Positions 38,200-46,567 of a stretch of 64,000 nt of DNA are shown one piece after another (within the stretch, counting starts at the first letter, position 1; each line of letters begins with the position of its first letter). The stretch is taken from assembly GCF_017815515.1 (NCBI RefSeq), contig NZ_CP072611.1:3100001-3164000 (forward strand), in the 5' to 3' direction. Origin of the DNA: Aureimonas populi (lineage in GTDB: Bacteria; Pseudomonadota; Alphaproteobacteria; Rhizobiales; Rhizobiaceae). Under the pieces are notes generated by a model. The model did no database searches. It was not told where the DNA came from and was given only the letters and a program-made list of their open reading frames with translations. The translations under genes were made by a program, and so were the position numbers.

Positions 38200-39357
38200 A
38201 TGCAGGAGATCGCGACGGCCGACAAGGCCGCCTTCTCCCGGGCGAACGGGATCGACATCGCCAACCGAATGGTCGAGGAGTCCGGCCTGCGCGTGGGGAT
38301 GGACCGTCGGCGCGGCCGTGGCGCGGGGCTGAACCCCAGCGGTCGCTTCGAGCCTTTCGCCCGCGCGGCCTTCGACGATGGCTGGGGCACGATCGAGGAC
38401 TTGCCGCCCTTCAGGACGGAGGTTCAGGTCGAGAAACCGAAGACGATCATCACGCGGAACGCATCGCCCGATATTTCCTTCGACCGCTCGATCAACCCCT
38501 ATCGCGGCTGCGAGCACGGCTGCGTCTATTGCTTCGCCCGGCCCACGCACGCCTATATGGGCATGTCGCCCGGCCTCGATTTCGAATCGCGCCTGTTCGT
38601 GAAGCCGAACGCGCCTGAGCTTCTGGAGGCGGAGCTTTCGAAGCCCGGCTACGAGGTGAAGTCGATCGCCATCGGCACGAACACCGATCCTTACCAGCCG
38701 ATCGAGAAGAAGTGGGGCGTCATGCGCCGTATTCTCGAGGTGCTGGAGGCGGCGAATCATCCGGTCGGCATCGTGACGAAGTCCGCCCTCGTCACGCGCG
38801 ACATCGACATTCTCTCCCGGATGGCGGCCAAGGGCCTGGTGCGCGTGGCGCTGTCGGTGACGACGCTCGACCGGAAGCTGGCCCGCGTGATGGAGCCGCG
38901 CGCGGCAACGCCGGCCAAGCGCTTCGAAACCGTGAAGGCCCTCAGCGAGGCCGGCATTCCCACCATGGTCATGACCGCACCGATCATTCCGGGCCTGACC
39001 GATTGCGAGATCGAGCGACTGCTGGAGGCGGCGCACGCAGCCGGGGCGCGCCACGCCGGCTATGTGCTGCTGCGCCTGCCGCTGGAGGTTTCGCCGCTCT
39101 TCAAGGACTGGCTGCTGCGCCACTACCCGGATCGATACCGCCACGTCCTGAACCTTCTGCGTTCCATGCGAGACGGCAAGGATTACGACGCGGAATGGGG
39201 CAAGCGGATGCGCGGCAGCGGCCCCTACGCCATGCAGATCCGCCGGCGCTTCGAGCTGGCCTCCAGGCGCCTCGGCCTCGATCAGGAGCGCGCGCCCTTG
39301 CGCTGCGATTTGTTTCACGCGCCGAAGAGCGCGGGAGTGCAACTCGCCCTCCTCTAG
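38200..39357 (+). CDS. PA0069/SplB-related radical SAM protein
   Basis: A 385-residue radical SAM protein of the COG1533 (SplB-related, PA0069/Rv2578c) family. The [4Fe-4S] motif CEHGCVYCF is near residue 107, and the SAM-binding regions KSIAIGTNTDPYQPIE and GIVTKSALVTRDIDIL follow. Relatives are tied to DNA repair by genome context but the reaction is not established. The exact LexA box in its promoter supports a DNA-damage role. The ATG at 38,200 follows AAGGGAG. Confidence 0.88.
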   Translation: MQEIATADKAAFSRANGIDIANRMVEESGLRVGMDRRRGRGAGLNPSGRFEPFARAAFDDGWGTIEDLPPFRTEVQVEKPKTIITRNASPDISFDRSINPYRGCEHGCVYCFARPTHAYMGMSPGLDFESRLFVKPNAPELLEAELSKPGYEVKSIAIGTNTDPYQPIEKKWGVMRRILEVLEAANHPVGIVTKSALVTRDIDILSRMAAKGLVRVALSVTTLDRKLARVMEPRAATPAKRFETVKALSEAGIPTMVMTAPIIPGLTDCEIERLLEAAHAAGARHAGYVLLRLPLEVSPLFKDWLLRHYPDRYRHVLNLLRSMRDGKDYDAEWGKRMRGSGPYAMQIRRRFELASRRLGLDQERAPLRCDLFHAPKSAGVQLALL

Positions 39358-39392
39358 CACTCGATTGCCTCCGGCGTTCCTCGTCGCCGGTG

Positions 39393-39428
39393 GCAAGCCT
39401 TCCGCCCGCCTATGGGCGGAAGGCTTGC
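39393..39428. terminator. 15-bp perfect hairpin between the radical SAM gene and rnhB
   Basis: Positions 39,393-39,407 pair perfectly with 39,414-39,428 (GCAAGCCTTCCGCCC/GGGCGGAAGGCTTGC) with a six-base loop. No T run follows, so it may be a factor-dependent or attenuating hairpin instead. The loop contains an ATG (39,412) in frame with rnhB, and the likely rnhB ribosome site GGAG comes right after the hairpin. Confidence 0.5.
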
Positions 39429-39441
39429 GGAGAATCGGACG

Positions 39442-40158
39442 ATGGAAGAGTCTCGCCGCAACATGACTCGCCCTTGCTCCGATTCTCCGCTCCTCCCTTC
39501 CCTGCCCGTCCCCGGCGAGCCGGCGTCGCCTTTGCCTCATCCGGGACCGGATTACGCCCTGGAGGAGGCCCGGCTGGCCCGTGGCGCCCGGCTTGTCGCG
39601 GGTATCGACGAAGCCGGGCGCGGTCCGCTGGCCGGCCCGGTCGTCACCGCGGCAGTCATCCTGAAGGCGGGCGCGATTCCCGACGGGCTGGACGATTCCA
39701 AGAAGATGGCGCCAGAGGATCGCGAGCGCCTGTTTCCGGAAATCCTGCGCTGGGCGACCGTATCGGTCGCCTCGTCGAGCGCGGGCGAGATCGATCGCCT
39801 GAACATCCGCCAGGCGACGCTGCTGGCCATGTGCCGCGCCTTTGCCGGCCTGGGAACCGCGCCCTGCCATGCGCTGATCGACGGGCGCGACGTGCCCTTG
39901 CCGCTGCTGGCCAAGGCGAGCGCGATCGTCGGCGGGGATGCGCGAAGCCTCTCCATCGCCGCCGCCTCCATCGTCGCCAAGGTGACGCGCGACCGGATCA
40001 TGGCCCGCTTGTGCGCCAGCTTTCCGGCGTACGGTTTCAGCCGCCACATGGGCTACGCGACGAAGCAGCATCTTGGAGCCCTGGAGCAGCATGGCCCCTG
40101 CCCCTACCACCGCATGAGCTTCCGCCCCATCAGGCCGCCGGAATCGCTGCTCGTCTGA
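39442..40158 (+). CDS. rnhB: Ribonuclease HII
   Basis: Removes RNA from RNA-DNA hybrids, including single ribonucleotides in DNA. It has 238 residues with a 45-residue N-terminal Ser/Pro-rich extension before the core (ARLVAGIDEAGRGPLAGPVV, catalytic DEAGRG acids; ASIVAKVTRDRIM; HMGYATKQHL). The ATG at 39,442 is nine bases after GGAG; an in-frame ATG at 39,412 lies inside the hairpin loop and another is at 39,463. It is followed by a bidirectional terminator shared with the Fo operon. Confidence 0.93.
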   Translation: MEESRRNMTRPCSDSPLLPSLPVPGEPASPLPHPGPDYALEEARLARGARLVAGIDEAGRGPLAGPVVTAAVILKAGAIPDGLDDSKKMAPEDRERLFPEILRWATVSVASSSAGEIDRLNIRQATLLAMCRAFAGLGTAPCHALIDGRDVPLPLLAKASAIVGGDARSLSIAAASIVAKVTRDRIMARLCASFPAYGFSRHMGYATKQHLGALEQHGPCPYHRMSFRPIRPPESLLV

Positions 40159-40187
40159 GCGCGGTCGCCCGGCCCATGCCCCGCAAA

Positions 40188-40219
40188 CGAAAACGCCGGC
40201 TCGAAAGCCGGCGTTTTCG
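40188..40219. terminator. Bidirectional terminator between rnhB and atpF
   Basis: A 13-bp perfect stem (40,188-40,200 with 40,207-40,219; CGAAAACGCCGGC/GCCGGCGTTTTCG), six-base loop. The A/T ends of the stem give a U run in either direction, the classical two-way terminator between convergent operons. Confidence 0.85.
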
Positions 40220-40241
40220 TAGATGATACGGGGCTCGAACG

Positions 40242-40724
40242 TCAGTTCAGACGACGGCGAACTTCCTCGATGGAGCGCTCGGTGGTGCCCGTGTCCGCTC
40301 CGAGATTCCTGTCGGAGATGACGCCCGCCGCCGCCTGGATGGCGAGGTTGACGGCCGCGGCGCGAACCTCCGCGATGGCGTCGGATTCGGCCTGCGCGAT
40401 CTTCAGCTCGGCCGTGCGCGTGCGGCGGGTGATGTATTCGGCGCTCTTGGCGCGCGCCTCCTCCACGATCGCCTGCGCGTCACGCTCGGCCCCGGCCACG
40501 ATGTCGCGCGCCTCGGCCTCGGCCTCGCGGCGGCGGCGCTGATATTCGGCAAGCTGCTGCTTGGCCTCTTCCTTCAGCTCCCGCGCTTCATCGAGTTCGC
40601 GGCGGATACGCTCCGCACGCTCGTCCAGCGACTTCGACACGAGTTTCGGCACGCCGAGATAGGCGACGAGGGCGAGGAAGAGAACGAGCCCGACGAGAGC
40701 CCAAAAGCTGGAATCTTCAAGCAT
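40242..40724 (-). CDS. atpF: F0F1 ATP synthase subunit b
   Basis: A 160-residue peripheral-stalk subunit: one N-terminal membrane helix (SSFWALVGLVLFLALVAYLGV) and a long Ala/Glu/Arg coiled coil. It dimerises with b' (previous gene) and holds F1 in place. The ATG at 40,724 follows AGGAGAAG. Last gene of the Fo operon atpI-atpB-atpE-atpF'-atpF; the start overlaps the end of atpF' by eight bases. Confidence 0.93.
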   Translation of the reverse strand: MLEDSSFWALVGLVLFLALVAYLGVPKLVSKSLDERAERIRRELDEARELKEEAKQQLAEYQRRRREAEAEARDIVAGAERDAQAIVEEARAKSAEYITRRTRTAELKIAQAESDAIAEVRAAAVNLAIQAAAGVISDRNLGADTGTTERSIEEVRRRLN

Positions 40725-41346
40725 CGCGCTTCTCCTGGCCTGCACCCGCCGCCTTCACCGCATTGGCCACTTCCTCACGGGAAACGTCGAGCCGGGTCAG
40801 TTCGGTGATGATCGCCTGGGCCGTTTCCTCGGCGATGGTATCGACATCGGCCAGGGCCTTGGCCTTGATCTCCGCGATCCGGCCTTGAGCGCTTTCCAGC
40901 TTCTGGTCAAGTTCGGCTTCGTTGCGCTTGCGCTCCGCATCCGCGTCCGCACGGGCGCTGTCGCGCGCGTCCTGGGCGATCTTGTGGGAGCGTTCGCGCG
41001 CTTCGGCCAGATCCTGCTCATAGGCCGCCTGCGCCTCGTCGGCGTCGGCGCGCATCCGGTGCGCGGCATCGAGGTCGAGCGCGATTCGGTCACGCCGGTT
41101 CTCGATGATCCCGGCCAGACGCGGAACGAGCGTCTTGGACATGACCCAGTAGAGCAGGCCGAAGGTAATCGCCAGCCAGAGAATCTGGGAGGCAAAGAAT
41201 TCGCTCTCGAGCGGCGGGAATCCGCCGGTTTCGAGTTCTTCGACGAGGATGGCCTCGGCGGTGGGCGGCGGAGGGCCGTCCGTTACGACCGGAGCCTCAC
41301 CGACCGTCGGCGCCTCTGTCTGCGCAAGTGCGTCACGGACAAACAT
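40717..41346 (-). CDS. atpF': F0F1 ATP synthase subunit b'
   Basis: A 209-residue second b-type stalk subunit, as in photosynthetic and alphaproteobacterial ATP synthases. An acidic/Pro-rich N-terminal tail (about residues 1-40) precedes one membrane helix (FASQILWLAITFGLLYWVM) and a long coiled coil (RDRIALDLDAAHRMRADADEAQ). The extra N-terminal tail is characteristic of b'. It overlaps the atpF start by eight bases and follows atpE after 71 bases. Confidence 0.93.
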   Translation of the reverse strand: MFVRDALAQTEAPTVGEAPVVTDGPPPPTAEAILVEELETGGFPPLESEFFASQILWLAITFGLLYWVMSKTLVPRLAGIIENRRDRIALDLDAAHRMRADADEAQAAYEQDLAEARERSHKIAQDARDSARADADAERKRNEAELDQKLESAQGRIAEIKAKALADVDTIAEETAQAIITELTRLDVSREEVANAVKAAGAGQEKRDA

Positions 41347-41417
41347 CTGTCACTCCGGCGATACGGGCCGGCCGCCCAGCGTTGGGCGGCCGGATGCACA
41401 ATCCTCTGATTCGTCGA

Positions 41418-41642
41418 TCAGACGAAGAGGAGGAGCAGCGCGATCAGCAGCGAGAAGATGCCGAGAGCTTCCGTCACGGCGAAGCCGAAGACGAGGCGGC
41501 CGAACTGGCCATCCGCTGCCGAGGGGTTGCGCAGAGCGCCCGTGAGGAAGCTCGAGAAGATATTGCCGAGGGCGAGCGCCGTGCCGGCCATGCCGAAGGT
41601 GGCAAGGCCCGCGCCGATGTAACGTGCAGCTTCCGCTTCCAT
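41418..41642 (-). CDS. atpE: F0F1 ATP synthase subunit c
   Basis: A 74-residue proteolipid of the proton-driven rotor ring, two membrane helices with a polar loop (RNPSAADGQ). The essential proton-binding carboxylate is Glu in GFAVTEALGIFSLLIALLL, as usual in alphaproteobacteria. The ATG at 41,642 has AAGGAGTTTACT before it; the in-frame upstream ATG has none. High expression relative to its neighbours is expected for this gene. Confidence 0.95.
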   Translation of the reverse strand: MEAEAARYIGAGLATFGMAGTALALGNIFSSFLTGALRNPSAADGQFGRLVFGFAVTEALGIFSLLIALLLLFV

Positions 41643-41704
41643 AGTAAACTCCTTCGATTGGATTGTGCGGGTGATGGCGCGGCGAACGCCGCGCAACTCT
41701 GTCG

Positions 41705-42454
41705 TCAATGATGCACGTGAAGCGCGTCGTTGAGATACATGCAGGTCAGGACCGCGAAGACATAGGCTTGCAGGAACGAGACCAGGAATTCCAGCGCGGT
41801 GATCGCGATCGTCATGATCAGCGGCAGCACCGCACCGAAGATGCCGACCGCCCCGAGGCTGCCCAGCGAGATGATGAAGCCGGCGAACACCTTGAGCGTA
41901 ATGTGCCCGGCCAGCATGTTGGCGAAGAGACGCACCGAGAGCGAGACGGGCCGCGAGAGAAACGAGATCACCTCGATCAGCGACACGAAGGGGACCACTG
42001 CGGCCGGCACGCCCGAGGGAATGAAGATGCGGAACCAGCCGAGGCCATGATGCCAGATGCCGTAGACCACGACGGTGCCGATCACCAGCATGGCCAGCGA
42101 GAAGGTGACGATGATGTGGCTCGTCACCGTGAAGAAATAAGGGAACATCCCGAAGAGGTTGGCGACGAGAATGAAGAGGAAGAGCGAGAAGACGAAGGGG
42201 AAGAATCGCATCCCGTCCGACCCAGCGCCGTCGCGCAGCATCTTGGCGATGAATTCATAGGCCAGCTCCGACACCGACTGCGAGGCGCTGGGCACCAGCC
42301 CGCGACCACGCGTGGACCAGAACAGGAAGGCCGTCGTAACGGCGACCGTGGCGACCATGAAAAGGGAGGAATTCGTAAAGGAGAAATCGACACCGCCGAT
42401 TTCGATCGGGACAAGCCGAGAAATCTCGAATTGATGAAGCGGATCGGTCGCCAA
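41705..42454 (-). CDS. atpB: F0F1 ATP synthase subunit a
   Basis: A 249-residue membrane subunit that forms the proton half-channels. The essential Arg is in [14 protein letters not shown] and the C-terminal motif [16 protein letters not shown] is typical. The start [11 protein letters not shown] is conserved in rhizobia. Second gene of the Fo operon, 83 bases after atpI. Confidence 0.95.
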   Translation of the reverse strand: MATDPLHQFEISRLVPIEIGGVDFSFTNSSLFMVATVAVTTAFLFWSTRGRGLVPSASQSVSELAYEFIAKMLRDGAGSDGMRFFPFVFSLFLFILVANLFGMFPYFFTVTSHIIVTFSLAMLVIGTVVVYGIWHHGLGWFRIFIPSGVPAAVVPFVSLIEVISFLSRPVSLSVRLFANMLAGHITLKVFAGFIISLGSLGAVGIFGAVLPLIMTIAITALEFLVSFLQAYVFAVLTCMYLNDALHVHH

Positions 42455-42537
42455 ACGTCAGGTCCTCTCGTCTCGTGCCTCTCGCGGGCGCCACTCCCTT
42501 AACGTCCCGGCCCCCTCTTCGCAACACCCTGCACTCA

Positions 42538-42918
42538 TCAATCCCGGTCCGGGGCCTTATCCTCGCCGCTCTTTGGCGGGGTGGAGGAAGCGGCGCCGCG
42601 CACCACGTTGAGAATACCGGCGCCGAACCCGAGAAACAGGAAGATGATCAGCGCGAAGGGACTGGTGCCCAGAAAATGGTCGATCCCGTAGCCGAGAAGC
42701 GCACCCACGGCGATGCCGGAGATGAACTCGCTGGCGATCTTGAGCCCCTGAGCCATGCCTTGCATGGAGCCCTGCCCACCCTTGGCCGCACGGGCCTCCA
42801 CCTCGCGGCGGGTCAGATGCTGGTTCAGGCGCTCATCCAGCGAAGCGCGGCGCGCGCGCCATTGCGCGTCCGTCAGCGGCTCGCCCTCGGGCGGAGAATC
42901 GGTGTCCCTGTCGCTCAT
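42538..42918 (-). CDS. atpI: AtpI/AtpZ-family assembly protein
   Basis: A 126-residue protein with an acidic N-terminal region and two membrane helices (ISGIAVGALLGYGIDHFLGT and FALIIFLFLGFGAGILNVV). It heads the Fo operon as in other alphaproteobacteria. AtpI homologues aid c-ring assembly or magnesium supply. The F1 genes are not in this window. Confidence 0.88.
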   Translation of the reverse strand: MSDRDTDSPPEGEPLTDAQWRARRASLDERLNQHLTRREVEARAAKGGQGSMQGMAQGLKIASEFISGIAVGALLGYGIDHFLGTSPFALIIFLFLGFGAGILNVVRGAASSTPPKSGEDKAPDRD

Positions 42919-43015
42919 CCCGCGCTCCCGGATACGGCCCGGCCATGAGGCCGGCCCGGCGTTCCCGCGATTGTCACGAGAGGCGGGGAAAGGTCAAACC
43001 CGATCGGCCCGGTGC

Positions 43016-44092
43016 TCAGTTCCAACCGCCGTTGAAGGTGCGGTAGAAGACGTGCAGGCCGATCTTCTCCATCTTTTCCATCGCGCGCGCCCAGCGCGGG
43101 GCCACGTAAGTCGCGTGGTAATGGGTCGCCGACCCGACCTCGGGCAGCCAGATTTCGCCGCGCGTCACCGCGAGTGCGATTCGCTCGGCCTTGGCGTAGG
43201 CGCGCTTGTTGGTGATGCGGTCCGGAATGCCGTCGCAGGCGAAGGAGAACTGGCAACGATTGCGCATATGCTTGTTCTGGTAGACCACGCCGCAGATCGT
43301 ATCGGGATAGGAAGGCGCCCGCACGCGGTTGAGGATGACCTGCGCCACCGCCTCCTGCCCGCGCGCAACCTCGCCGCGCGCCTCGAAATAGATGCCCGTC
43401 GCGAGGCACGTCTGCTCTTTCTTGGAGAAGGCGGCCGCCGGCAGCGGGGTGGCCGCCCAGGAGTGGTCTTTCGCGCCGATGGGCGGGACGAAGCCCTTGC
43501 CCGGCTGTCGGTCGCGCAGAATGTCCGTGAAGCGCGAGGACACGGAGGGCGCGCCGGAAGGAGCGTAGGCCATCTCGGCATCGTCGGCAGATGCGCCCGG
43601 GCCGGACGGCAGCGCCAGCGAGGCCATGACCGTCTGCTCGGCCGGGTCCATCCGTTGGGCGGGCGAAACGAACGCCTTGGCCAGCGACATGCGGCTGGTG
43701 AAGTCCTGGGGGCCGGCCAGCGCGGTGCGCATCAGGTCGTCGCCGCCCACGATGCCGGCGCGAAGGAGGCTGCCTCCCTCGTTCAGCCGAAGCGCGACGC
43801 GCCCTTCCGTCGGCGCCTTGCGCTCCGCCACGACGCGCCCGCCGCGCTCGGCCATGGGTGAAAGCGGCCTGTCACGCCACAAGGCCTCCGCCTCGAGCGA
43901 GAGCGCCTCGCTCATCAGCGCCGCCTTGGCCTCGGCCACGAAACCCGGCCGGTCGCCGGGAGAGGGCGTGGTGGACGTGACGGAAGCAAATCCGATGGAA
44001 AGGGCAGCGAGCGTCGTGAAGCGGGCCGCGCGGCCCACGATGGCGTTCTTCTGCTGCCCCACTGACGCGCCCCTCTTTTCCCCCGCCGCCAT
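43016..44092 (-). CDS. SleB-type cell wall hydrolase
   Basis: A 358-residue exported peptidoglycan hydrolase. The N terminus is basic then hydrophobic (ARFTTLAALSIGFASV), a signal or anchor. The long middle is of low conservation. The last 140 residues are the Hydrolase_2 (SleB) domain: CLATGIYFEARGEVARGQ, NRVRAPSYPDTICGVVY, CQFSFACDG, and ATHYHATYVAPRWA. The ATG at 44,092 has GGAG eight bases before; ATGs at 44,110, 44,134 and 44,164 are also in frame but lack such a site. The upstream DNA has several TTAAC boxes. Confidence 0.8.
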   Translation of the reverse strand: MAAGEKRGASVGQQKNAIVGRAARFTTLAALSIGFASVTSTTPSPGDRPGFVAEAKAALMSEALSLEAEALWRDRPLSPMAERGGRVVAERKAPTEGRVALRLNEGGSLLRAGIVGGDDLMRTALAGPQDFTSRMSLAKAFVSPAQRMDPAEQTVMASLALPSGPGASADDAEMAYAPSGAPSVSSRFTDILRDRQPGKGFVPPIGAKDHSWAATPLPAAAFSKKEQTCLATGIYFEARGEVARGQEAVAQVILNRVRAPSYPDTICGVVYQNKHMRNRCQFSFACDGIPDRITNKRAYAKAERIALAVTRGEIWLPEVGSATHYHATYVAPRWARAMEKMEKIGLHVFYRTFNGGWN

Positions 44093-44133
44093 GCCCCGCT
44101 CCAATCTCATTAACGAGGGGGTATGGTCGAGCA

Positions 44134-44154
44134 TTAACCTTGTTTCTTGGTTAA
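44134..44154. promoter_or_regulatory. TTAACC/GGTTAA dyad before the SleB-type gene
   Basis: TTAACC at 44,134-44,139 and GGTTAA at 44,149-44,154 form a symmetric element, with another TTAACG at 44,110-44,115. TTAAC is the half-site of the cell-cycle regulator CtrA, but the spacing is not the standard TTAA-N7-TTAA. The boxes lie 18-62 bases before the proposed start. Confidence 0.3.
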
Positions 44155-44212
44155 CGCCCGGCAAATGCGGCCATCTCCGGGCGGCCGCGACGGGAGTGGG
44201 AACTTTGTTCCG

Positions 44213-45622
44213 TCAGTGTGATCTTTTTTTTCTAGACGCATACGGATTTGCGGGCTTGCGCAGATTCAGCCGAATCGGCACGCCCGCGAGCCCGAAATCC
44301 TCGCGAAGGCCGTTGACGAGGTAGCGTGTATAGCTCGCCCCCAGCGCCTCGGGCCTCGTCGTGGAAACGATGAAGGTCGGCGGGCGCGTCTTCACCTGCG
44401 TCATGTACTTCACGTTCACGCGCCGCCCCGCCACTGCTGGCGGCGGATGGTGGGCCACCATGCGCTCCAGCCACTGGTTCAGCTTGGCGGTGGAAACACG
44501 GCGGTTCCACGTCTCGTGCGTTTCGGCGATCGCCTTCATCAGGCGCTCGAGGCCCGTTCCGGTCTCTCCCGAGATCGGAACGGCCTGGATGCCGCGGATT
44601 TGCGGCAGCAGCCGCTCGGTTCTCTCGCGAAGGTCGGCCAGAACCTCCTGCCGGTCCTCGATGAGGTCCCATTTGTTGAAGGCGATGACGGGCGCCCTGC
44701 CCTCTCGCGCGATCAGATCGGCGATCTGCAAGTCCTGCCGCTCGAACGGGATGGTCGCGTCGAGCACGATCACCACCACCTCGGCGAACTTGATGGCGCG
44801 CAACGCGTCGGCCACGGAAAGCTTCTCCAGCTTTTCCTGGATCTTCGCCTTGCGCCGGAGCCCGGCCGTGTCGAACATCTTCACGCGCCGCCCGCGCCAT
44901 TCCCATTCCACCGAGATGGAATCGCGCGTGATGCCCGCCTCCGGCCCCGTCAACAGCCGGTCCTGCCCGATGAAGCGGTTGATCAGGGTGGACTTGCCCG
45001 CATTGGGCCGTCCCACGATGGCGATGCGCAGCGGCTTGGTCTCGTCATAGACCTCGACCGGCTCGCCCTCCTCGTCCAGAACGACCTCGACATCGGCCTC
45101 CGCCTCATCCACCTCGACGTCGAAGACCTCCGGCCCGAGCGCGGCCACGATGGCGTCGCGCAGGTCGCCCATGCCTTCGCCGTGCTCCGCCGAGATCGCC
45201 ACAGGCTCGCCGAGGCCGAGCGAGAACGCATCGTAGAACCCGACATCGGAGCCCCGCGCCTCGGCCTTGTTGGCCACGAGGATGACAGGGCGGCCGCGCC
45301 GGCGCAGCAGCTCGCCGAAGAAGCTGTCCTGCGGGGTCAGGCCGCTCTTGGCGTCCACCACGAAGAGCGAGAGATCGGCCGCGTCCACGGCCGCCTCCGT
45401 CTGCGCGCGCATTCGCCCTTCGAGCGTTTGCGCGCCGGCATCCTCGAGCCCCGCCGTGTCGACGACGGTGAACTCGATGTCGAGCAGCGTGGCGTCGCCC
45501 TCGCGCCGGTCGCGCGTCACGCCCGGGCGGTCGTCGACCAGCGCGAGGCGCTTGCCCACGAGGCGGTTGAAGAGCGTCGACTTGCCGACATTCGGCCGGC
45601 CGATGATCGCGATGGTGACCAT
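44213..45622 (-). CDS. der: Ribosome assembly GTPase Der (EngA)
   Basis: A 469-residue tandem GTPase for 50S subunit maturation. Two G domains show [16 protein letters not shown] and [16 protein letters not shown], with switch residues DTAGLEDA and [11 protein letters not shown]-like C-terminal domain follows ([19 protein letters not shown]). The tail is short and basic (ASRKKRSH). It lies 20 bases after the YfgM-like gene on the same strand, an order conserved from enterobacteria to rhizobia. Confidence 0.96.
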   Translation of the reverse strand: MVTIAIIGRPNVGKSTLFNRLVGKRLALVDDRPGVTRDRREGDATLLDIEFTVVDTAGLEDAGAQTLEGRMRAQTEAAVDAADLSLFVVDAKSGLTPQDSFFGELLRRRGRPVILVANKAEARGSDVGFYDAFSLGLGEPVAISAEHGEGMGDLRDAIVAALGPEVFDVEVDEAEADVEVVLDEEGEPVEVYDETKPLRIAIVGRPNAGKSTLINRFIGQDRLLTGPEAGITRDSISVEWEWRGRRVKMFDTAGLRRKAKIQEKLEKLSVADALRAIKFAEVVVIVLDATIPFERQDLQIADLIAREGRAPVIAFNKWDLIEDRQEVLADLRERTERLLPQIRGIQAVPISGETGTGLERLMKAIAETHETWNRRVSTAKLNQWLERMVAHHPPPAVAGRRVNVKYMTQVKTRPPTFIVSTTRPEALGASYTRYLVNGLREDFGLAGVPIRLNLRKPANPYASRKKRSH

Positions 45623-45642
45623 GACGCCAAGCGCCCTTTCGA

Positions 45643-46443
45643 TCAGGAAGGCGGCAGGGCGCCGTCTTCGGGGGCAGCGTCAGGCGCTGCATCCTGCGGT
45701 GCCTGCGGCGCTTCGATGGCGGGCGCCTCCGGCGCCGGGGCCTGCGTTTCGGGTGAGGGCTCGGCCGGGGTGGCCGGCGCCTGAGCCTGCGCCGAGCCGG
45801 CGTCGATGAGTTCCAGCATCAGGCGGGCTCGCTCCGCGATTCCCTGCGGCGCACCCAGATCGTCCGCAAGCGACTGGAAGAAGCCGCGCGCCTCCTCCGT
45901 CTCGCCGGCGCGCCAGAGGGAGAGGCCCAGCGCCTCGCGGGCGGGATAGCGCAGCGGCTCGGCCTCATTGGTCAGGCGCTCCACCCGCGCCCGCACATCC
46001 TGCGGCGTGCCGGTGTCGACGAGGATATAGGCGGCGCGGATGGCGGCAAGGTCTCGCAAGGGGCGCGGCGCGGAGGAGCCGGCCACCGCGTCGAAGGTTT
46101 CCACCGCCGCCGCGCGCTCGCCCGCCATGTCCTGCGCTGCCGCCATCTGGAGGCGCGCCAGCTCGGGATAGGCGCCCACGCCATCCGCCGCCAGCGCCTC
46201 GAAGGCGGCGAGCGCGGCGGCCGTATCTCCGCCTTCGGCAAGCTCCACGGCCTCGATATAGCGCGCGCCGTCCGCCGCCGCCCGCGCGCTCACGCTTCGA
46301 TCCCAGACGACGTAGCCGATGGTGCCGAGGACGCCGAGCACCACGAGCGCGATGATGAGCTTGCCGAAGCGCGACCAGATCGCCTGGGCCCTCTCCTGGC
46401 GCAACTCCTCGTTCACTTCGCGAATGAAGGTGTCGTTGCTCAT
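45643..46443 (-). CDS. YfgM-like membrane-anchored TPR protein
   Basis: A 266-residue protein with a single N-terminal membrane helix ([19 protein letters not shown]) and TPR-like helices behind it, ending in an acidic Pro/Ala/Glu-rich tail. The N terminus [19 protein letters not shown] matches the rhizobial form of the YfgM/TPR_21 family. In E. coli YfgM works with the chaperone PpiD at the Sec translocon; the same role here is inference. It precedes der by 20 bases. Confidence 0.8.
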   Translation of the reverse strand: MSNDTFIREVNEELRQERAQAIWSRFGKLIIALVVLGVLGTIGYVVWDRSVSARAAADGARYIEAVELAEGGDTAAALAAFEALAADGVGAYPELARLQMAAAQDMAGERAAAVETFDAVAGSSAPRPLRDLAAIRAAYILVDTGTPQDVRARVERLTNEAEPLRYPAREALGLSLWRAGETEEARGFFQSLADDLGAPQGIAERARLMLELIDAGSAQAQAPATPAEPSPETQAPAPEAPAIEAPQAPQDAAPDAAPEDGALPPS

Positions 46444-46567
46444 CGCTCGCATCAACCTGTCAAAGACGAGGCGCGCGGAGACGAGAGTCCCCGCGCGCCA
46501 TAAAAGACGTTGGCCGCTTTCTAACGGATTTTACGGCGAGCGAAAGGGCACCTGCGCCCGTCAGCCT

